Shown piece after piece: positions 33,517 through 40,586 of a stretch of 40,586 nucleotides of DNA. The notes under the pieces are model-generated. The model saw only the letters and a program-made list of their open reading frames with translations, had not been told where the DNA came from and did no database searches. Source of the stretch: Lachnospiraceae bacterium UBA3401 (GTDB lineage Bacteria; Bacillota; Clostridia; Lachnospirales; Lachnospiraceae); assembly GCA_002358575.1 (NCBI GenBank), contig DEPD01000072.1:1-40586 (forward strand), in the 5' to 3' direction. The position numbers and the translations under genes were made by a program. How positions within the stretch are numbered: position 1 is the stretch's first letter; each line of letters starts with the position of its first letter.

Positions 33517-36500
33517 CTAATTTGCTGCAACAGGTAAATTTAACTCCTGCCGCTTATAATCAATCTCCGCGTTAATATAAATGACCTTATCCATCAGTTC
33601 TTCTCTTGGCGACGCTGTATCAGTCTCTGTTGTCACCGTATAAAACGCATTGTTGACATTTCGCCATGAATAATATCCACCTGGAACTTGCGGAATACCC
33701 TTGACCCACGCAAATGCTTCCTCCAATGCCCTAAAATCATCGACAGGCCACGGCATATTCTCAAACGCCTCAAGATTTGCTGTTGGCACACGCGCGGCAG
33801 AACCCATCAAGCTTTCCATCTCACGTCCATATTGTGTCTGCACATCCGCCGAAGTCCACCATTTTAAGAACTCCCAGCACTCCTGCGGATACTTGGTATT
33901 TGCCATAATAATACTAGCAAGCCCTGTACATCCAGTACTTCTATCAATCGTACCGTCCTCCTTCACTGTGCCAGGAACTGGTACAAAATCCCATAATCCC
34001 GCAATATCTGGTGCCGATACAACCAGATTATTGTAAATCGTATAATCCGCTATAATAATTGGGCACTCACCTGTACGGAAACGCTCCTCCACACTTGTTT
34101 CTTTATCAAGCTTATAATCTGTATAAAATTCACAATAATCTTTAAACACATTGACTGCTACATCAGAGTCCAACGCTGAACGGTCTCCATTTTCACTATA
34201 GTATTCTCCACCATTCTGATACAACATCATTGCAAAAATTTGTTCTCCTGGCAGCATACCAAACTCCATCTGATTTTTTGCAAGTATGGTCATTGCAACC
34301 TTTACATCATTCCATGTTTGAGGAACATCCATTCCTAGCTCCGCCAAAATGTCCCTCCTGTAAAACATAACCGGAAATGTTGTTGTCTCAGGCAGCGCAT
34401 AAGTCGCGCCGTCAAATTGGAATGGTATCATGGACGCCTCAGAAAACTGCTGTGCAACTTCACTCAAATCGCTAAATTGTGTCAAGTCCAACACGGCATT
34501 TCGGATACCGTAGTTGACAGGGGTGTCATTTCCAGTATTGAGTACTTGGCCTGCAATTCCCGTTGTATTTGCAACTTGTATCGCCACGTCAGGTCCCTCG
34601 CCTGCAAGTTCCGCGCGCAGCAGCGTAGACATATCAACAAGCTGCACATTGACATTGATGCCGTACTCACTGGTAAAGGTCTCATCAATCATTGCTTTGA
34701 TCACGTTTGCCTGGTCACGCCCCGATCCAATCCATAGCGTGATAGTTGGTGCCGTGCTGCTTTCCTCAGCTACATTTCCAATCTGATTGTAGTTAATAAT
34801 AAATGAGAAAAATAACCGTTTTATCTCATAAACCAACTTTGACCAGAATGAAGTGTTTTGATATTTCAAAGTTACATCTGAAGAATAAATATTAATTCTG
34901 TCAATTGCAAGCGGTTGTTCAATGACACTTGTAATCCAGTTGCCGCACGCCCGAACATTAATCTTATATGTACCAATTACTTTGACGAAATACTCACCAT
35001 CTTTAATTAAGTCATCAAGCTGGTCACGCATTGTCAAAAGCGTTGTCTCCTTATCTGACTTCTTTCCAGTCAGCGCACGCAGATTTGTGATTGCTGCGTC
35101 GAGCTGTCCACGCACTGACACAAGTTCATCATGCAGTTCTGGCAGCGTTGTTTCAATCTGATAATCACGGTAAGTATCTGGCGACACACCTGTCACTTTA
35201 ATCACTTTTCTATAGATATTGTTGAGCTGCTTTACGCAATCCTCAACCTCACTGATAATACTAGAAAAATCACCCAGTACTACTTCCATGCGAATAGTGT
35301 GCTGTCCTTGCTCAAGATAGAAGGAATATGGATTTCCTTGCGCATCGCCAATCACATCCTCACGCCAACTCTGCCCATACCGAAAACCATAGTCCTCCAG
35401 TTCTGAAAATGGAACCTGTCCATCAATCATAATCCGGCGTGACACATAGATACCCCGCACAAAATTCTGACAATCATAGAGAGAAATATTGTAGTATCCT
35501 GTCTCTGGAACTTCAAAATTCCACTCAATCCACTGTCCCACAAGCCGCCAAGAATTTCCGCCAATTGTATTGTTTAAAAGCTCTTTGTGGCTTGATGGCG
35601 ACACTGCTGGAGAGGATTGATCTTGCTGTGGATAAAGCATCTGTGAGGAAGATTTTAACGCATTCTCACCCTGAATTGTAATCTTGTGCCCTGATGTTGC
35701 CTTTGCGCCACTCTGATCCTGCTGTGCTTTTACCTCCGCATAACTTTTTGTGGAAGATGCATTCTCAAGTATAAGCCTGCGAATCAACATTGGCTCCTTT
35801 AAAGACAACATTGAGATCGTATGTGTCCCTTTGGTCAAATAGATAGCAAGCGGAGTTGTAATATATCCATCACTATCATAACAGTAGCTTGTCATCCACT
35901 CTGGTGCCTCCACCATGCCAGGCTTGCAGTCATTTCCTTGATTGTCCTTCTCCCACACATAGCTTGTCGCACTATTCTCAGTTGTTGTGTGCGCAATGTC
36001 ATACTTCCACACCCGATGGAATGTTAACAGTGCCATCTCCCCATATGGAAGCGCTCCGTCTACAAAAATACTTCGCTGAATATCGGAACTCTTTCCCTCA
36101 ACTGGAAAATAATCAACTGCCAGGTTATAGAACCCCTCCTGTACAACGTTGACTTCAAATTCAACCAGCGCTTTCTCGCTTGTCAGCAGGCTCTGACCTG
36201 CCATGCCCTCATAGTCAGACAGAAGCTGCGGCTCCACCGCTGCGTTCTCCTCCTCATACCGCACGAAATCTTTCGCATCCACAGTGATACTTTCACTTGG
36301 ATAAGCCGCGGTGAAACCAGATACATACGACCTGTAATCTGGTATGGAAGAGTCAATAGAATACGTACTCACAATATCGTCATACGCATCCATTGTATTG
36401 TCTGTCATAGCGTTTGTCTCTATGGATCCTTGTGGAATCAGCATTGTCAAACCTGTAATTCCCGTCACGCCCACTGTGACCGACAAAAGGGCTGCCATGC

Positions 36501-36543
36501 ACTTTTTTGCACATGGCTTTCGCCATTTCGACTCTCTCATCAT
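33517..36543 (-). CDS. Giant solute-binding protein with two N-terminal carbohydrate-binding-like domains
   Basis: A 1008-aa extracellular protein, twice the length of a normal sugar-binding protein. Numbered from the start at 36543 (GGAGG eight bases upstream), residues 1-45 are an export signal or anchor without a lipobox cysteine. Residues about 85-265 and 285-430 are beta-sandwich modules of CBM6/35 type; the second has VGQWIEWNFEVPETGYYNIS and ends LEQGQHTIRMEVVLGD. Residues 430-515 are helical. Residues 566-585 (KLVYEIKRLFFSFIINYNQI) form a hydrophobic/amphipathic segment. Residues about 598-960 are an SBP_bac_1 domain (TITLWIGSGRD, EGPDVAIQVANTTG, LPETTTFPVMFYRRD, ECWEFLKWW). It is first of the double-importer block and just upstream of its permease pair. 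Binding directly to polymer and passing oligomers to the importer is inferred. Confidence 0.9.
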   Translation of the reverse strand: MMRESKWRKPCAKKCMAALLSVTVGVTGITGLTMLIPQGSIETNAMTDNTMDAYDDIVSTYSIDSSIPDYRSYVSGFTAAYPSESITVDAKDFVRYEEENAAVEPQLLSDYEGMAGQSLLTSEKALVEFEVNVVQEGFYNLAVDYFPVEGKSSDIQRSIFVDGALPYGEMALLTFHRVWKYDIAHTTTENSATSYVWEKDNQGNDCKPGMVEAPEWMTSYCYDSDGYITTPLAIYLTKGTHTISMLSLKEPMLIRRLILENASSTKSYAEVKAQQDQSGAKATSGHKITIQGENALKSSSQMLYPQQDQSSPAVSPSSHKELLNNTIGGNSWRLVGQWIEWNFEVPETGYYNISLYDCQNFVRGIYVSRRIMIDGQVPFSELEDYGFRYGQSWREDVIGDAQGNPYSFYLEQGQHTIRMEVVLGDFSSIISEVEDCVKQLNNIYRKVIKVTGVSPDTYRDYQIETTLPELHDELVSVRGQLDAAITNLRALTGKKSDKETTLLTMRDQLDDLIKDGEYFVKVIGTYKINVRACGNWITSVIEQPLAIDRINIYSSDVTLKYQNTSFWSKLVYEIKRLFFSFIINYNQIGNVAEESSTAPTITLWIGSGRDQANVIKAMIDETFTSEYGINVNVQLVDMSTLLRAELAGEGPDVAIQVANTTGIAGQVLNTGNDTPVNYGIRNAVLDLTQFSDLSEVAQQFSEASMIPFQFDGATYALPETTTFPVMFYRRDILAELGMDVPQTWNDVKVAMTILAKNQMEFGMLPGEQIFAMMLYQNGGEYYSENGDRSALDSDVAVNVFKDYCEFYTDYKLDKETSVEERFRTGECPIIIADYTIYNNLVVSAPDIAGLWDFVPVPGTVKEDGTIDRSTGCTGLASIIMANTKYPQECWEFLKWWTSADVQTQYGREMESLMGSAARVPTANLEAFENMPWPVDDFRALEEAFAWVKGIPQVPGGYYSWRNVNNAFYTVTTETDTASPREELMDKVIYINAEIDYKRQELNLPVAAN

Positions 36544-36592
36544 TTTAAAAACCTCCATTCTTGCAAACTTTCACAAATTCAATACAAATGAA

Positions 36593-36610
36593 CTTTGCAA
36601 AGCGTATGCA
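36593..36610. promoter_or_regulatory. Possible operator upstream of the giant binding protein
   Basis: The 111-base gap 36544-36654 holds a perfect palindrome CTTTGCAAAG (36593-36602) overlapping TGCAAAGCGTATGCA (36596-36610), an imperfect dyad with TGCA at both ends and a central GCG. It is reminiscent of LacI/CcpA-type sites but does not match the cre consensus well. Confidence 0.25.
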
Positions 36611-36654
36611 CAAATTCGCTGCATAAAAAACTTTTTATATCTATTTTTTGCGCC

Positions 36655-37299
36655 TCATTCATAGTACCAAGCGTCAATGTCAACGCTCTGGCCATTTTTC
36701 TCGGCTTCCTCTTTTGATGGCATATACCCTAGCAGCGCCTTCTCCATCATAAAAGTAATTACATAGCACCATACCCCTGGAAGCACGAAAATACAGGGTA
36801 TTGGAAAATAAAAGTACTGAAGCCATACAAGCAACACCGTTCCCACCAGAATAAGGATTGTATAGTAGAAATAGCGTATGCTCATCACAAAAGACAGTTT
36901 GATAATTCCTATAAGTTTCATTTCAAAACGAGATAATACTGGAAAAATATATACAGAGACACATATACTTACAATTATGAGCACATTGTATGCCAATGCC
37001 ATGTGCCCATCTGTCCGCATCCTGCCAAGCCAAAGCAGCCCAAACCATACAAGTATACCAACTGTCAAAACGCTTCCTTTTCCGAGTGTCCGCCGCAAAG
37101 AGCGCATAAATTCTGATGTGACATAGCCGCGATCCCGTCGAACACTCTTAATAACCGTATAGTAGAGTGAAGTGACAGAAGCCCCCGCAGTGACAATGGG
37201 AATACAAAACAGCAAAAATAGCATTGTCGCAATAATTAGCTCTCCTGTCGTGTGAAAAAACTGTATTACAGGACCCTCAAATGTTAAAATCTTTCTCAT
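36655..37299 (-). CDS. YesL (DUF624) family membrane protein
   Basis: A 214-aa integral membrane protein of the DUF624/YesL family, known to accompany carbohydrate ABC transporters in Firmicutes (named for the yes rhamnogalacturonan cluster), with no biochemical role proven. Four to five helices are visible, with the opening FFHTTGELIIATMLFLLFCI and the family motif IPIVTAGASVTSLYYT at about residues 33-48, then RDRGYVTSEFMRSLRRTL. It sits between the mannanase and the giant binding protein, 43 bases after the former. Probably helps assemble or regulate the importer. Confidence 0.92.
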   Translation of the reverse strand: MRKILTFEGPVIQFFHTTGELIIATMLFLLFCIPIVTAGASVTSLYYTVIKSVRRDRGYVTSEFMRSLRRTLGKGSVLTVGILVWFGLLWLGRMRTDGHMALAYNVLIIVSICVSVYIFPVLSRFEMKLIGIIKLSFVMSIRYFYYTILILVGTVLLVWLQYFYFPIPCIFVLPGVWCYVITFMMEKALLGYMPSKEEAEKNGQSVDIDAWYYE

Positions 37300-37342
37300 A
37301 CATTCCCCTTATGCTGAATCAAATCAATCTTTTTAATAACTT

Positions 37343-38980
37343 TTATGGAAGTGGATAGTTCTTTAGATCAGGAAGCTCATCAAGTGTAATGACAAGTTCG
37401 CTGTCATATGCCTTTTTAAGCATAAACGCTTCTGTATACTGCTCACTCAACGCATAGATGGAAGAATCCTTCGCCACAAACTCCCCACCCCACGTGCAGA
37501 AAAACCCCCACATTGCACCGTCTCGCACCAACAAATCAGGGTCTGGCACACAGCCATTTTCTGACAGAACTGTCATTTTTTTGTTTGTGGTATAGTTTAC
37601 CGCATCCAAATATTTATTAATTTGTGAACCGTAAACTTTCTCTCCTGGGTAGATATCCTCACCAATTATATCCACGTAAGCATCTCCTGGATACCAGTCT
37701 TTATCCTGCCCGTTCCACAGCCAGATTAGATTGTTTAACCCATAGTCATTCGTCAATTTATCATACAACAATATATAAAGTTTTTTATATGCATCTGGTC
37801 CACTTGCGCCCCACCAGAACCAGCCGCCAGCCGCCTCATGAAGTGGCCTCCACAGAACTGGAACCTTTGCCTCCTGCAAGATCAATAACTGTTGTGCAAT
37901 CGCGTCAATATCCTTCATTAAGAGGTCATACCCCTCCTTGTCCTCACCATTCATTATCTTTGTAAGGTCAATATTGGTCGCCTCAGTATTAAAGCCTTTA
38001 TACCACTCAGCAGTCAAATATTTTTCTGGTGCATTCCAGTGCCAGCAAAACGTAACTATACCGCCATTTTCCCAAAATTTTATGGCATAGTCCGTTGCCT
38101 TACCCACACTTCCATTTGCCACACGCGAAGGCGTATACTCAATAAAGTCCAGACCTAACACTGCCGGAAACTTACCTGTTGCCTTGTTAATCACGGTCAT
38201 CTCCTTACCAAATTGTCCCTGATCACAGTACTGTCCTGACAGAATATTTTTTCCATAAATATCCACCAGATAATGCATCAGCCGCTTTGCTTCCTCTGTC
38301 GCATTTTGATTTATTAAATCTGCTGATACTTGATAGATGCTTTCGTCAATTGGCACAGCAGTCTGTACTACTAATTTGTCCAGTTTAATCCACCCCCAGT
38401 ATTTTGACACAGCAATATTATGTGCGCCCTGCGTAAGATAAACCCGCGCAATAACAGCATCCGAAAAATCCGCGCTCTCCGCAGCGATTGTACCTATACT
38501 CTCATTGTCCACAGTCACATAATTCTCCTTGTATCCCCCCTCCGCCGCACTCACAAAATTAAGGTCGTAAAAGCCTTCTGCAGAAATATCAACTGCAAAG
38601 CTGCAACTGTCGCCGTCGTCCTCAAATCCCGCTACATAGCCCCCCTCTGCATTTGCCTTCACATTTCCCGCAAGTTGTGCCTCTTCAGCCTCATATGTAC
38701 CAACAATCTTTGTGGTATACTCCGCAACCGCGTTATTTTCCTTCTGCACAACCTCACTTTCCTGTGACACTTGTTGTCTCTCTTCTTTACTATTGCTATC
38801 ACTTTCCTGTGCCATCTGCACTGTATTATTTTTTTCATTCTGTGTTTCAGACTGCTGTGCATTCGTCTGCATAGAATTTTGAGATGTACGCTCACTTTTT
38901 TCTGTTGTGTTTCCGCATCCTACCACTTGTGCTGCTACCATCAATGCAAGCAACAGTACTGCCATCTTTTTTTCCTTCAT
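37343..38980 (-). CDS. GH26 beta-mannanase lipoprotein with CBM35-like domain
   Basis: A 545-aa surface lipoprotein that would cut beta-1,4-mannan or glucomannan internally. The signal peptide ends VVGC (Cys22). A Gln/Asn/Ser/Glu-rich linker follows to about residue 90. Residues about 95-205 form a CBM35-like domain (GTYEAEEAQLAGN, then YLTQGAHNIAVSKYWGWIKL). From about residue 230 comes the GH26 barrel with ILSGQYCDQGQFG, WHWNAPEKY, acid/base Glu382 in WRPLHEAAGGWFWWG, and nucleophile Glu474 in TVLSENG. The start at 38980 (ATG) is the better fit than a GTG at 38992; the RBS is weak (GAGAGAG). It is the first gene of the glycan locus, so the promoter must lie in the AT-rich stretch upstream. 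Confidence 0.92.
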   Translation of the reverse strand: MKEKKMAVLLLALMVAAQVVGCGNTTEKSERTSQNSMQTNAQQSETQNEKNNTVQMAQESDSNSKEERQQVSQESEVVQKENNAVAEYTTKIVGTYEAEEAQLAGNVKANAEGGYVAGFEDDGDSCSFAVDISAEGFYDLNFVSAAEGGYKENYVTVDNESIGTIAAESADFSDAVIARVYLTQGAHNIAVSKYWGWIKLDKLVVQTAVPIDESIYQVSADLINQNATEEAKRLMHYLVDIYGKNILSGQYCDQGQFGKEMTVINKATGKFPAVLGLDFIEYTPSRVANGSVGKATDYAIKFWENGGIVTFCWHWNAPEKYLTAEWYKGFNTEATNIDLTKIMNGEDKEGYDLLMKDIDAIAQQLLILQEAKVPVLWRPLHEAAGGWFWWGASGPDAYKKLYILLYDKLTNDYGLNNLIWLWNGQDKDWYPGDAYVDIIGEDIYPGEKVYGSQINKYLDAVNYTTNKKMTVLSENGCVPDPDLLVRDGAMWGFFCTWGGEFVAKDSSIYALSEQYTEAFMLKKAYDSELVITLDELPDLKNYPLP

Positions 38981-39473
38981 AGTCTCTCTCACACCCTCTC
39001 ATAACCAAACGAAACTTCAATTCTACATGTTAACTTTTTGTAAAATTTTACTTTTTATTAAGTAATTTTTTAGCGTTAGTTAAGTAACTTAATTATAAAC
39101 TATTTATAAATAATTGCACGTTCTATTATTGATTTTAATATTTAAAAGTTGATTTTATTATACATTTTATACAATTCTACAAAGATTGATAGCTAATTTT
39201 GTTTATTATTTACAACTTAATTTTTTAGTCCTTATTGAGTTTTTACTTTAAATTAACTAAATTTTATGCATTGTTACCGATAAATTAAGAATCTAGTACA
39301 GCATTGTCTAAATAACATATTTCATTTGGACGACCATGTACATAAGAAACACAAGTAATCTTTGCGCTTGCTCGTGCCAACTGTATGACGCCAAGCGTCA
39401 AAACGCTTTATGTGGTTATTTAGGAGCTGTAAGAAAAGACATGTTGGTTGTTTTTCTATAGAGTATTACTACG
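38981..39473. other. AT-rich leader and promoter region of the glycan locus
   Basis: No gene is visible in this 493-base stretch. Bases about 39030-39290 are very AT-rich, with many TATAAT-like and TTGTA-like words on the minus strand (for example TATAAT at about 39146), as expected around a strong promoter with UP-element tracts. No single pair of boxes stands out. Further right is a small hairpin GACGC-CAA-GCGTC near 39391-39403. The upstream edge abuts the Uma2 fragment. Confidence 0.5.
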
Positions 39474-39674
39474 TTGAAAAAAGAACTTTATACAATACCT
39501 GATGGAAAGTGGGTAAAATTGATTGATAGACAGATTTATTATATGGTTTTGCCAAGTTGGAAGCACCAAAGAATCAGCCGAAAACTGCATCAGATAATTG
39601 AAAATTATATTGATAGTAAAGACGGAAATTATGAAATATTAGCGGGTTCATTTGCAGTTTTGGAAATAATATGA
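39474..39674 (+). pseudogene. Uma2-family nuclease fragment
   Basis: An open reading of 66 codons from a TTG, without a good RBS. It matches the N-terminal part of Uma2 (DUF820) restriction-endonuclease-fold proteins: YTIPDGKWVKLIDRQIYYMV, then PSWKHQRISRKLHQIIENYI and a later stretch with YEILAGSFAVLE. Full Uma2 proteins are about 180-200 aa and carry the catalytic D-x(n)-ExK later; here the reading ends in TGA right at the terminator hairpin. It appears truncated at the 3' end and is probably inactive. Such genes are often mobile and multi-copy. Confidence 0.6.
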
Positions 39675-39710
39675 CCTTAACCCATTAGCTTTAGAAGATA
39701 GGTTAAGGTC
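39673..39710. terminator. Hairpin between convergent genes
   Basis: GACCTTAACC (39673-39682) and GGTTAAGGTC (39701-39710) form a perfect 10-bp stem with an 18-base loop, followed by CCTTGTGTTTTT on the plus strand. It lies between the Uma2 fragment and the membrane-protein gene ending at 39721 and probably terminates both. Confidence 0.7.
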
Positions 39711-39720
39711 CCTTGTGTTT

Positions 39721-40458
39721 TTATGAAATACTAGTTTCTGTATTCTTTTTTCTTTTTTCTTCCTCATAAAACGCCAGAAATCCTGCGCGATTTTCCTGAT
39801 AAAGCTTTTCGAGCAAATAGGATAATTCCTGCGGATCATATTCATGAAAGGCATTCGGTATGTACTGATATAATCCGTTGGCAATTTCCTTTGTGTGCTC
39901 AATATCATTCCCATCAAAATCAAAAATTTTCTGCTCTGTAAATATTAACAAACGCACATAAAATGGTCCACCTTTGTAACCGACCTGCGCACATATCCAG
40001 TAAATTTTGCCACGCGGAATTGCGGTTATTTGTCCCATTTCGCCAATTAACAACAAATACGAGGGCAGCAATAATACCCTGTCACCGTATTTTTTTACAG
40101 TATTATAATTTATAAAGCTTTCAAACTGGGTCTTTCCTTCCGCAACCTCTCGATTAATAACCTCAGCTATCGCCTCTTTAGAATTTTCCGCAAAGGGAAG
40201 AATTAAATTATTACCATTTTTCGCTGGGCGCATTGTCACCAACAGTCCAAACAGCACACAAAACAGCATAATGCCTGCCAGAGCGAAAAACAGACCAACA
40301 AGTTTCCGATCAGATGGATTATTCCAGTCAAGTAGATTTCTCGTTGCAAAATACAAAAATATACTGATACAGCTAAAAAATAAAAATAAGGATAAAAATA
40401 ATTTTTGTTTCTTTCTGTTTGCATTGATTGATTCCTGTTCCAAAAAAACCTGCGCCAT
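39721..40458 (-). CDS. Hypothetical membrane protein with two helices
   Basis: A 245-aa protein I do not recognise. Residues about 19-38 (LFLSLFLFFSCISIFLYFAT) and 54-75 (VGLFFALAGIMLFCVLFGLL) are membrane helices. The remaining 165 residues are soluble, with a strand-rich middle (DRVLLLPSYLLLIGEMGQIT, FDFDGNDIEHTKEIANG) of the kind seen in PH-like/YcxB-type domains, then a Lys/Glu-rich tail. GGAAG precedes the ATG by seven bases. It is separated from the glycan locus by the Uma2 fragment. No function is proposed. Confidence 0.75.
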   Translation of the reverse strand: MAQVFLEQESINANRKKQKLFLSLFLFFSCISIFLYFATRNLLDWNNPSDRKLVGLFFALAGIMLFCVLFGLLVTMRPAKNGNNLILPFAENSKEAIAEVINREVAEGKTQFESFINYNTVKKYGDRVLLLPSYLLLIGEMGQITAIPRGKIYWICAQVGYKGGPFYVRLLIFTEQKIFDFDGNDIEHTKEIANGLYQYIPNAFHEYDPQELSYLLEKLYQENRAGFLAFYEEEKRKKNTETSIS

Positions 40459-40586
40459 ATCTTTTCTTCCTTGTGAACAATTACTATTCTCTGGTTCGCA
40501 TCCGCTAAGATAGCAATACCGTTTTCTCTCATAAATTCAACATGATATACTTCTTGGTCAATTTATCATTAGGAATTGTAGGAAAA
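40459..40586 (-). other. Right edge; possible 3' end of an upstream gene
   Basis: On the minus strand a reading open at the window edge runs to a TGA at 40529-40531 (last residues PNDKLTKKYIMLNL) and could be the end of a gene outside the window. The next 70 bases lead to the RBS of the membrane-protein gene. Too short to identify. Confidence 0.25.

Noticed and set aside
34417..36152. Plus-strand open readings inside the giant binding-protein gene
   Set aside because: Low-complexity shadow frames with no RBS, opposite a continuous domain-rich protein.
39030..39290. AT-rich stretch as a replication origin
   Set aside because: No DnaA boxes, no dnaA/dnaN-type neighbours and no repeat array; position and direction fit a promoter region.
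40236..40532. 98-codon minus-strand reading overlapping the right-edge membrane-protein gene
   Set aside because: It is a different frame of the 245-aa gene, which has the RBS and two clear membrane helices.

Overview
The window looks like a chromosomal segment of an anaerobic, AT-rich, Gram-positive gut-type Clostridium, most likely Lachnospiraceae. The signs are strong GGAGG ribosome-binding sites, lipoprotein signal peptides (lipobox L-x-G/A-C), a two-polypeptide 2-oxoacid:ferredoxin oxidoreductase beside a superoxide reductase, and a large plant-glycan locus typical of such fibre degraders. Assignment to a genus is not possible from the sequence alone. Almost every gene is on the minus strand. 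Only a small XRE regulator (8735), an AraC regulator (18836) and an Uma2 fragment (39474) are on the plus strand.

Layout. 1-8.5 kb holds housekeeping and redox genes: a zinc alcohol dehydrogenase, a small unknown protein and a MATE exporter in one tight row; a fused 2-oxoacid:ferredoxin oxidoreductase (two genes) followed by superoxide reductase; and a paired short-chain ChrA transporter with a clear terminator. 8.5-12.9 kb holds a small HTH protein, an APC permease fused to universal-stress domains, a NUDIX hydrolase and a DUF1963 protein. 12.9-18.5 kb holds a GH3 beta-glucosidase with reversed domain order, a second MATE exporter and a GH13 neopullulanase-type enzyme. The GH13 gene is separated from a divergent AraC regulator by a strongly folded intergenic element. 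19.8-39.0 kb is one long co-directional glycan-utilisation locus.

The glycan locus, in transcription order, is: GH26 beta-mannanase lipoprotein; YesL/DUF624 membrane protein; a very large (about 1008 aa) binding protein with two carbohydrate-binding-like domains ahead of a solute-binding domain; two sugar-ABC permeases; an NHL-propeller/TPR membrane protein; a YIP1 membrane protein; a DUF5696 membrane-anchored protein whose C-terminal half resembles a TIM-barrel glycosidase; a second pair of sugar-ABC permeases; a lipoprotein with a duplicated domain; a conventional solute-binding lipoprotein; a decayed LacI regulator; and a GH5 endoglucanase/mannanase-type lipoprotein. Surface GH26 and GH5 enzymes would cut beta-mannan or glucomannan, the binding lipoproteins would capture products and the two importers would take them up. 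GH3 could finish oligosaccharides inside the cell. No transport ATPase is encoded here, so a shared MsmX-type ATPase elsewhere is implied.

The most interesting part is the uninterrupted block from 36543 down to 21858: two importers wrapped around NHL/TPR, YIP1 and DUF5696 proteins. It may be a multi-component glycan-capture machine that has not been characterised. Other points of note are a LacI pseudogene with a large internal deletion and three intergenic elements rich in perfect triloop or tetraloop hairpins.
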